From contig JAFROA010000139.1 of assembly GCA_017429885.1 (NCBI GenBank), positions 1 to 8,187 on the forward strand: DNA of 8,187 bases. The letters run 5' to 3'. Origin of the DNA: Bacteroidales bacterium (lineage in GTDB: Bacteria; Bacteroidota; Bacteroidia; Bacteroidales; UBA932). Positions 1-5,048 of this stretch are shown one piece after another. Within the stretch, counting starts at the first letter, position 1. Each line of letters starts with the position of its first letter. The notes beneath the pieces were generated by a model, which saw only the letters and a list, made by a program, of their open reading frames with translations, was not told where the DNA came from and made no database searches. The translations under genes were made by a program, and so were the position numbers.

Positions 1-41
1 GATTACAAATCACGTGCTCTGGCCAACTGAGCTATTTCGGC
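1..41 (-). tRNA. tRNA-Thr (anticodon TGT), partial: 5' portion only
   Basis: Read on the minus strand from position 41, the sequence begins GCCGAAATAGCTCAGTTGG and gives an acceptor 5' strand (GCCGAAA), a D stem GCTC/GAGC, the left anticodon stem CGTGA and the loop TTTGTAA. The anticodon TGT reads ACA threonine codons. The window ends just inside the right half of the anticodon stem, so the T arm and acceptor 3' strand lie outside. A Bacteroides-type promoter sits directly upstream, so the gene is probably transcribed apart from dxs. Identity is firm from the anticodon; the missing 3' half prevents a full cloverleaf check. Confidence 0.9.
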
Positions 42-56
42 GTTATTTCAAAGACC

Positions 57-71
57 CCCTTTGACAAAGGG
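57..71 (-). other. Small perfect hairpin in the tRNA-Thr leader
   Basis: CCCTTT (57-62) and AAAGGG (66-71) form a 6-bp perfect stem with a 3-base loop, right at the predicted transcription start of the tRNA leader. On the minus strand it is followed by GGGTCTTTGAAAT, not by a clean T run, so it is a weak terminator candidate for dxs at most. It may instead be a leader structure removed during tRNA processing. No function can be assigned. Confidence 0.3.
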
Positions 72-75
72 ACTG

Positions 76-106
76 CAAAGATAGGCATTAAATCCGATTC
101 TCCAAA
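76..106 (-). promoter_or_regulatory. Bacteroides-type promoter for tRNA-Thr
   Basis: On the minus strand there is TTTG (106 to 103), a 19-base spacer, and TATCTTTG (83 to 76). This matches the known Bacteroides sigma-ABfr consensus TTTG / TAnnTTTG in both boxes and in spacing. Transcription would start near position 70 and give a leader of about 28 bases before the tRNA 5' end at 41. The promoter lies entirely in the gap after the dxs stop codon, so the tRNA need not depend on dxs read-through. It is the best promoter match in the window. Confidence 0.7.
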
Positions 107-112
107 ACTTTT

Positions 113-1990
113 TCAATTATTTTTGAAGAGTTCCAGAAGCTCCGAAAATATGCTCTCAGAGTCAAGGCCGCAATTCTTTCTCTGCTCTCCCACAGGGGCT
201 TGGGATATGAAGCGATCCGGGACACCGAGCCCCTTCACGGTGGCCTTCAAACCTTTTGACGCGGCATATTCACTCACCTCGGAAAACAAGCCTCCCTTGA
301 GAGCCCCATCCTCGATTGTAAGGATCGCCTTGGCTCCCGCGACTTCCTCCATTAACTCGGTGTCGAAGGGCTTAAGGAACCTCATGTTGTACACGCTCGG
401 CCTTTTCCCTATCTCCTTCTCGAGCCTCATCGCGGCCTCGACAGCACGGTGGACAACTGGTCCAAGCGCCAGGATTGCCACATCTTCTCCATTCAGGAGT
501 TTCTCGCCCTTCCCGATCTCAACCGGAGAAGGTTCTTCCTCTCTCCATTCCACTCCTTCTCCCAATCCTCTGGGATACCTTATTATATAAGGGCCTTCTT
601 TGACCTCCAATCCCTTGTACAGCAGGTCCTTCAGCTCTTTCTCGTCTTTAGGGGCGGCGATCACGGTGTCGGGCACGCCTCTCATCGAGCTCATGTCGAA
701 AACACCCTGGTGGGTGGCGCCATCCTCTCCCACCAGCCCGGCTCTGTCCAGGCAAAGAATGACTGGCAGCTTCTGGAGGGCCACATCGTGGATGATCTCG
801 TCGTAAGCCCTTTGGGCGAAGGTGGAATAGATGCAGCAATATGGCTTCATGCCGCCAGCGGCGAGTCCCGCGGCGAAAGTCACCGCATGCTCCTCGGCTA
901 TACCCACATCAAAAAACCTGTCCGGGAACTCTCTCGCGAAAGCGGTCATGCCGCTTCCCGTGGCCATGGCTGGAGTGATACCGACCACTTTCGGGTCTTT
1001 CCTGGCCAATTCACGCAAGACCTCGCCAAACACATCCTGGTAGCGGTCGGCTTTATATGGTCCCGACAACCTTTTGCCGGTCGCTGGCTCAAACTTTCCA
1101 GGTGCATGCCAAGTGGTCGGGTCCTCCTCCGCCGGAGTGTAACCCTTTCCTTTTACGGTGCAGGTGTGTAATATTTTAGGTCCCTTGATACCTTTCAGCC
1201 TGCGTAGGGTGCGCACCACCTCTTCGATGTCATTCCCGTCTATAGGACCGAAATACCTGAAACCGAAGGCCTCGAACAAATCACCACCTGATTTGCCGAC
1301 CAGGCTGGCTTTGGTATTCCTGACCTTTCTTTGGATCCAGTTGCGGAACCTGCTGGATCCCAGTTTGTTCCAGATGTGAGTCTTGATCTTGTTGTAGGCC
1401 GGGTCGGTGGTGAAGCTCAAGAGATAGGAATGGAGTGCCCCGCGGTTGCCGTCGATGGCCATCTCATTGTCATTGAGGACTATGAGAATATCCTCATCGC
1501 TGTCTCCGGCGTTATTCAATCCCTCTAGGGCAAGCCCGCCTGTCATGGCGCCGTCTCCTATCATAGCGATGGTTTTCTGGCTTTTGCCCGCCAACTTGGC
1601 GGCTCTCGCAAGGCCCAACGCTGCCGAGATGGAGGTGGAAGCATGTCCGGCACCGAACACATCGTAAGAACTCTCAGACCTGTTCGGGAAACCGCTGAGA
1701 CCATCTGCCATGCGGTTTTTCTTGAATTCTTCCTTCCTGCCTGTCAATATCTTATGGGCATAGGCCTGATGACCCACGTCGAAGACAATCTTGTCGGAGG
1801 GGGTGTCGAATACATAATGGAGACCCACTATGAGCTCCACCGCTCCAAGGCTGGAGGCGAGGTGGCCGGGATTGTTCGAGCAGCAGTTGACTATATATTC
1901 ACGGATCTCGCCGCAGAGGGTCTTCAGCCCGTCGGTGTCGAGTCCACGGATGTCCTCCGGATAATTAATGCTGTCGAGAATGTTGCTCAT
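113..1990 (-). CDS. dxs: 1-deoxy-D-xylulose-5-phosphate synthase
   Basis: This 625-residue protein is full length for DXS (E. coli about 620). DXS condenses pyruvate and glyceraldehyde 3-phosphate, with thiamine diphosphate, to form DXP, the entry step of the MEP isoprenoid pathway; DXP also feeds thiamine and, in some bacteria, pyridoxal synthesis. Seen, numbered from the chosen ATG: an N-terminal TPP domain with NPGH (His43), DVGHQAYAHKILTGR (His74) and the GDG...N cofactor motif (GDG at 145-147, N173/N175); a pyrimidine-binding domain with GIAEEHAV (catalytic Glu about 366), DRAGLVGEDGATHQG (Asp423, His427); and a C-terminal transketolase domain. The ATG at 1990 is preferred over a TTG at 2011, because that TTG lies inside the TACCTTTG promoter box. 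The gene is divergent from MFS-1 across 99 bases and stands alone, with no ispA or xseB neighbour visible. No key residue is missing. Confidence 0.96.
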   Translation of the reverse strand: MSNILDSINYPEDIRGLDTDGLKTLCGEIREYIVNCCSNNPGHLASSLGAVELIVGLHYVFDTPSDKIVFDVGHQAYAHKILTGRKEEFKKNRMADGLSGFPNRSESSYDVFGAGHASTSISAALGLARAAKLAGKSQKTIAMIGDGAMTGGLALEGLNNAGDSDEDILIVLNDNEMAIDGNRGALHSYLLSFTTDPAYNKIKTHIWNKLGSSRFRNWIQRKVRNTKASLVGKSGGDLFEAFGFRYFGPIDGNDIEEVVRTLRRLKGIKGPKILHTCTVKGKGYTPAEEDPTTWHAPGKFEPATGKRLSGPYKADRYQDVFGEVLRELARKDPKVVGITPAMATGSGMTAFAREFPDRFFDVGIAEEHAVTFAAGLAAGGMKPYCCIYSTFAQRAYDEIIHDVALQKLPVILCLDRAGLVGEDGATHQGVFDMSSMRGVPDTVIAAPKDEKELKDLLYKGLEVKEGPYIIRYPRGLGEGVEWREEEPSPVEIGKGEKLLNGEDVAILALGPVVHRAVEAAMRLEKEIGKRPSVYNMRFLKPFDTELMEEVAGAKAILTIEDGALKGGLFSEVSEYAASKGLKATVKGLGVPDRFISQAPVGEQRKNCGLDSESIFSELLELFKNN

Positions 1991-2008
1991 CTTAGCTGAC
2001 TTGGATGG

Positions 2009-2016
2009 CAAAGGTA
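2009..2016 (-). promoter_or_regulatory. Candidate -7 box of the dxs promoter
   Basis: The minus strand reads TACCTTTG, a perfect TAnnTTTG box, 18 bases before the ATG at 1990. Transcription would begin near 2003 and leave a leader of only about 12 bases. No good TTTG or TTG is seen at the expected -33 distance, so support comes from the -7 box and its position. The box includes the upstream TTG that could otherwise be taken as a start codon, which argues against that start. Confidence 0.5.
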
Positions 2017-2037
2017 CGATTTTATTCTCGGGAATCC

Positions 2038-2066
2038 TTGTATTCGCAGGATTTGTGTTAATTTTG
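2038..2066 (+). promoter_or_regulatory. Bacteroides-type promoter for the MFS-1 gene
   Basis: TTG (2038-2040), an 18-base spacer and TAATTTTG (2059-2066) fit the TTG / TAnnTTTG consensus. The start of transcription would fall near 2072, about 18 bases before the ATG at 2090. It is back to back with the dxs promoter box at 2009-2016, so the two genes probably have separate starts in one short divergent region. No operator-like repeat was seen there. Confidence 0.55.
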
Positions 2067-2089
2067 TCCTCGTTAAAACAATATGATTT

Positions 2090-3721
2090 ATGTCTGAGAC
2101 TTCTGTCAAAACCACTTTGAGGGATTCGGCGGCGATGAGGTGGATCGCCCTCCTGCTGCTTGCCCTCGGCATGTTCTGCGCCTACATTTTCATGGATATC
2201 CTCTCGCCGATCAAGGACTTGATGGAATCCACACGCGGATGGGATTCCAAGGCCTTCGGTACTATGGAGGGTGCGGAGACGTTCTTGAACGTATTTGTGT
2301 TCTTCCTGATATTCGCCGGAATCATTCTGGACAAGATGGGCGTCCGCTTCACGGCGGTGCTCTCAGGAGCCGTCATGCTTCTGGGCGGCGCGATAAAGTA
2401 TTACGCCATCAGCGAGTCGTTCATGGGTTCCGGCCTTGAGAGCTGGTTCACGAACAATCTCAACTGGCACACCGGAATAGGTTTCATTGACGACATCCTG
2501 CCGTTCTACCAGAATATGCCGGCCTCCGCCAAGCTTGCCGCCCTGGGTTTCATGATCTTCGGTTGCGGTTGTGAGATGGCTGGAATTACCGTGAGCAGGG
2601 GAATCGTCAAATGGTTCAAAGGCCGTGAGACTGCGCTTGCGATGGGTTCTGAGATGGCTCTCGCCCGTCTGGGAGTGGCCACATGTATGATTTTCTCGCC
2701 TTATTTCGCCAAGCTCGGAGGACAGATCAATGTCAGCCGTTCAGTCGCGTTCGGAGTGGTGCTGCTCTGCATCGCGTTGATCATGTTCATCACATATTTC
2801 TTCATGGACAAGAAACTCGACAGCCAGACCGGCGAGGCGGAAGAGAAAGACGATCCATTCAAGGTTTCTGACATCGGGAAGATCCTTTCCAGCCTTGGAT
2901 TCTGGCTTGTCGCCCTCCTCTGCGTCCTTTATTATTCGGCGATTTTCCCGTTCCAGAAATATGCGGTGAATATGCTCCAGTGCAACCTGACCTTGACCGA
3001 GCCGGCCGCTGGTTCATTCTGGGCCGGTGAGGCTGTCACTATCGTCCAGTACATCATCATGCTCATGGTCGCGGTTTGCGCCTTCTCCAGCAACTTCATC
3101 AAGAATAACAAGGGAATGAAATACGGCCTGATGGCTGCAGCCATAGTGGCGCTGATTGTCTATTGCGTGATGGGATTCAAACGCGGTACCGCCGAGACGA
3201 TATTCGCCGTGTTCCCGCTTCTTGCCGTGGCCATCACTCCTATTCTCGGCAATTATGTGGATCATAAGGGCAAGGCGGCTTCGATGCTGCTTATAGGCTC
3301 AATACTCCTTGTATTCTGCCATCTCACCTTCGCGTTCATCCTGCCTTTGTTCAAGGGCAGCGCTGTGGGCGGAACTATAGTGGCATACGTCACGATCCTC
3401 GTTCTTGGAGCCAGCTTCTCCCTGGTTCCCGCGGCTCTGTGGCCTTCAGTTCCCAAGCTCGTGGATGAGAAAATCATCGGATCAGCTTACGCTCTGATCT
3501 TCTGGATTCAGAATATCGGACTTTGGCTTTTCCCGATCTTGATAGGCAACGTTCTCACCAGCACCAACGCCCCCGGAACTCCTCCGGATCAGCTGAATTA
3601 TACCTGGGCACTTGTGATGTTGGCTTGCCTTGGAGTAGCGGCGATGTTGATCGGCCTCTATCTGAAGGTCGTTGACCGCAAGAAGCACCTCGGACTCGAG
3701 GAACCGAACATCGCGGAATAG
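2090..3721 (+). CDS. MFS-1: major facilitator superfamily transporter (MFSD1-like)
   Basis: The product is a 543-residue polytopic inner-membrane protein, predicted to move a small solute by a proton- or gradient-coupled mechanism; the substrate cannot be read. MFS motif A-like loops are seen after TM2 (GIILDKMGVRF, 78-87) and in the second half (GNYVDHKGKAAS, 387-398). 'SLVPAALWPSVPKLV' (444-458) followed by 'GSAYALIFWIQNIGL' (464-478) resembles the signature I recall for MFSD1-type carriers, and recurs in the gene at 5049-6539. Human MFSD1 moves dipeptides, but transferring that substrate here is inference. Two features are odd. The TM3-TM4 loop is about 40 residues long (107-147). Two extra hydrophobic stretches follow TM7 (about 315-332 and 345-362), suggesting 14 rather than 12 helices. 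A cytoplasmic, acidic central loop lies at about 240-260. The start ATG follows a good promoter, and no Shine-Dalgarno site is seen. The gene stands alone; a hairpin repeat follows 24 bases after its stop. Confidence 0.88.
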   Translation: MSETSVKTTLRDSAAMRWIALLLLALGMFCAYIFMDILSPIKDLMESTRGWDSKAFGTMEGAETFLNVFVFFLIFAGIILDKMGVRFTAVLSGAVMLLGGAIKYYAISESFMGSGLESWFTNNLNWHTGIGFIDDILPFYQNMPASAKLAALGFMIFGCGCEMAGITVSRGIVKWFKGRETALAMGSEMALARLGVATCMIFSPYFAKLGGQINVSRSVAFGVVLLCIALIMFITYFFMDKKLDSQTGEAEEKDDPFKVSDIGKILSSLGFWLVALLCVLYYSAIFPFQKYAVNMLQCNLTLTEPAAGSFWAGEAVTIVQYIIMLMVAVCAFSSNFIKNNKGMKYGLMAAAIVALIVYCVMGFKRGTAETIFAVFPLLAVAITPILGNYVDHKGKAASMLLIGSILLVFCHLTFAFILPLFKGSAVGGTIVAYVTILVLGASFSLVPAALWPSVPKLVDEKIIGSAYALIFWIQNIGLWLFPILIGNVLTSTNAPGTPPDQLNYTWALVMLACLGVAAMLIGLYLKVVDRKKHLGLEEPNIAE

Positions 3722-3744
3722 ATTAATTGATTGATTACCCTTTT

Positions 3745-3832
3745 GCCATGTGTGCCATTCGCTTGGCACACATGGTTTGTTTATGCCCCACTTTCCTGCC
3801 ATGTGGTGCTTTAGCTTGGCACACATGGCAGG
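3745..3832 (+). repeat. Left REP-like hairpin array (2 units)
   Basis: Two hairpin units lie 53 bases apart. Unit A1 (3746-3775) is a perfect 12-bp inverted repeat, CCATGTGTGCCA and TGGCACACATGG, with loop TTCGCT. Unit B1 (3795-3832) has the same right arm but a changed left arm: CCTGCCATGT pairs with ACATGGCAGG, one G (3805) bulges, and GTGC pairs with GCAC. Related units occur in the array at 4873-5012, beyond the transposase gene, in the same orientation. Short imperfect palindromes flanking a RAYT gene are the hallmark of REP/RAYT systems, so REP is the likely class; whether copies occur elsewhere in the genome cannot be seen. Confidence 0.85.
3746..3784 (+). terminator. Possible rho-independent terminator of MFS-1 (hairpin A1)
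   Basis: The perfect 12-bp hairpin 24 bases after the MFS-1 stop is followed by TTTGTTTAT. A stable stem plus a T-rich tail is the form of an intrinsic terminator, though the T run is interrupted. The repeat may thus have been kept because it ends MFS-1 transcription before the transposase gene. Confidence 0.45.
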
Positions 3833-3849
3833 GTGAGGTTGTTTCTCCA

Positions 3850-3881
3850 TTTGGGAAACTGGAGGAAAATCATTATTATTG
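3850..3881 (+). promoter_or_regulatory. Weak candidate promoter for the RAYT gene
   Basis: TTTG (3850-3853), a 20-base spacer and TATTATTG (3874-3881, one mismatch to TAnnTTTG) could form a promoter starting near 3887, about 17 bases before the ATG at 3904. The -33 box falls inside an imperfect inverted repeat (CTCCA at 3845-3849 with TGGAG at 3860-3864). The match is imperfect, so the call is tentative; low expression would be expected for a RAYT gene. Confidence 0.3.
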
Positions 3882-3903
3882 AGAAGAAATAAACTTGAAT
3901 AAT

Positions 3904-4824
3904 ATGAAAAATTTCAAAAATCAGTCGCTTTGGCGCATAGGTGTTGCGTCTCCTTCGGAAACTCTTGAATTCCAATTGGTTACAACAGATCATCTCTCGG
4001 AGGGGATTTGGTTCAGAGATGACCAGGATTTTAAGGTTGGGATGAATTATGTTGCTATTATCGCAATATCTTCGGGCATAATTGTATTAGGGTTCATACT
4101 AATGTCTAACCATGTGCACTTGGTTCTCCAATGCTCCCGCGTACAGGCCGAATGGTTTATAAACGAACTTAAGAGGAGATATTCGGAATACCTTCACCAC
4201 CGTTACGGCACTGATGATTTCCTTAGGCATGTTGCCGTTGATATTCAGGAGGTTGCCATTGAAGATGAATCGCTCGAAAGAGCTCTGGCATACATAATCA
4301 TGAATTGCGTTGCCGCCAATATTTGTTTGACACCCAATGATTATCCATGGAGCAGTGCTGGCTCTTACTTCAGGGTCACCGCTCCTAAAGGTGTGCGGCT
4401 CGGAAAACTGTCAATAAGTGCGCGAAGGAGAATACTCCACAGCAGAGCTGTCCTGCCAGATGATGTGTTGATCGGGGAAGATGGATATATTCTACCATTG
4501 TCATATATCCCGGTAAAGTTTGTGGAATCCATATTCAGGACTCCTAAGAGACTGAATTACTTTCTGATGAACTCTTCGAAGGCCAAGAAGCGGCTTGCTT
4601 CGGAAGATGGGCTTCCTTCTTTTACGGACCAGGTGGTTCTGGCCGCCATTCCCGATTTGTGCAGGTCTTTATTCCGAAAGCCATCAGCGGCAGTGTTGTC
4701 AGAAGAGGAGATGACCGAATTGGTTAAACAAGTGCGCCGTCGTTTCAGTTCAGATGTCCATCAGATTTCCCGGCTATTAGGTATTGAATATTCAAAGGTC
4801 ACTCGGATGCTGGAGGAGTTTTAA
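3904..4824 (+). CDS. REP-associated tyrosine transposase (RAYT, HUH/Y1 family) with C-terminal extension
   Basis: The product is 306 residues long. It is a single-strand DNA transposase-like nuclease of the IS200/IS605-related Y1 superfamily, whose RAYT branch acts on REP hairpins. Seen, numbered from the ATG: 'FQLVTTDHLSEGIWFRDDQD' (23-42); the HUH metal site 'MSNHVHLVL' with His70 and His72; and the likely nucleophile Tyr130 in 'LAYIIMN', followed by 'PNDYPWSSAGSYF', a familiar RAYT ending. The domain is therefore intact and probably active. About 150 more residues follow, including 'IGEDGYILPLSYI' (190-202), 'VESIFRTPKRLNYFL' (207-221) and a basic C-terminal helix-turn-helix-like stretch (283-304) that may bind DNA. 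RAYTs without this extension are, from memory, about 150-220 residues. A TTG at 3895 in frame is an alternative start. The gene is visibly richer in A/T than the two MFS genes, in keeping with separate ancestry. Hairpin repeats lie 72 bases before the ATG and 48 bases after the stop. Confidence 0.88.
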   Translation: MKNFKNQSLWRIGVASPSETLEFQLVTTDHLSEGIWFRDDQDFKVGMNYVAIIAISSGIIVLGFILMSNHVHLVLQCSRVQAEWFINELKRRYSEYLHHRYGTDDFLRHVAVDIQEVAIEDESLERALAYIIMNCVAANICLTPNDYPWSSAGSYFRVTAPKGVRLGKLSISARRRILHSRAVLPDDVLIGEDGYILPLSYIPVKFVESIFRTPKRLNYFLMNSSKAKKRLASEDGLPSFTDQVVLAAIPDLCRSLFRKPSAAVLSEEEMTELVKQVRRRFSSDVHQISRLLGIEYSKVTRMLEEF

Positions 4825-4872
4825 ATGCATCCTTCTCGAGGCATTCTCTCAGTTTTCGAGTCCCTTTTTCCT

Positions 4873-5012
4873 GCTATGTGTGCCATTCGTCTGGCACACA
4901 TGGTCTGTTTATGCCCCCTATTCCTGCCATGTGGTGATTCTGCGTGGCACACATGGCTGGTTTAAGCCACTATTCCTGCCATGTGGTGATTCCGCTTGGC
5001 ACACATGGCACG
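4873..5012 (+). repeat. Right REP-like hairpin array (3 units)
   Basis: Three units with starts 53 and 52 bases apart (4873, 4926, 4978). A2 (4874-4903) is the counterpart of A1, with one G-T wobble in the stem (loop TTCGTC). B2 (core 4926-4957) and B3 (core 4978-5009) carry the changed left arm GCCATGTGGTGATTC and the constant right arm GGCACACATGGC. The spacers are also conserved (TGTTTATGCCCC, TATTCCT), and TTCCTGC precedes four of the five units in the window. All units share one orientation with the left array at 3745-3832. The array lies between the RAYT gene and the convergent MFS-2 gene, where its hairpins could stop transcription from both sides. Confidence 0.87.
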
Positions 5013-5048
5013 GTCAAAGTGGCTGAATAATACCATAGGAAGGGAACG

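Noticed and set aside
449..1171. Long plus-strand open frame of 240 codons opposite dxs
   Set aside because: It lies wholly antisense to a highly conserved gene and shows no family resemblance; it is a shadow of dxs codon use.
2009..2011. TTG codon that would extend DXS by seven residues
   Set aside because: It lies inside the TACCTTTG -7 box and would precede the predicted transcription start; the ATG at 1990 gives the usual DXS N-terminus.
3482..3850. Minus-strand open frame of 122 codons over the MFS-1 end and left array
   Set aside because: It is antisense to MFS-1 and runs through hairpin repeats, with no recognizable features.
3745..5012. CRISPR-like array from five similar hairpins at about 52-base steps
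   Set aside because: Repeats are imperfect, spacers are themselves conserved, the array is split by a transposase gene, and no cas gene is present.
3745..5012. A whole IS200/IS605 insertion sequence
   Set aside because: The transposase has RAYT rather than IS200 TnpA features, is much longer, and the hairpins occur several per side instead of one left and one right end; no tnpB is present.
4784..5026. Open frame of 80 codons across the right hairpin array
   Set aside because: It overlaps the RAYT 3' end and is made by translating hairpin repeats; its peptide is repetitive (CHVV.LRGTHGW type) with no protein-like pattern.
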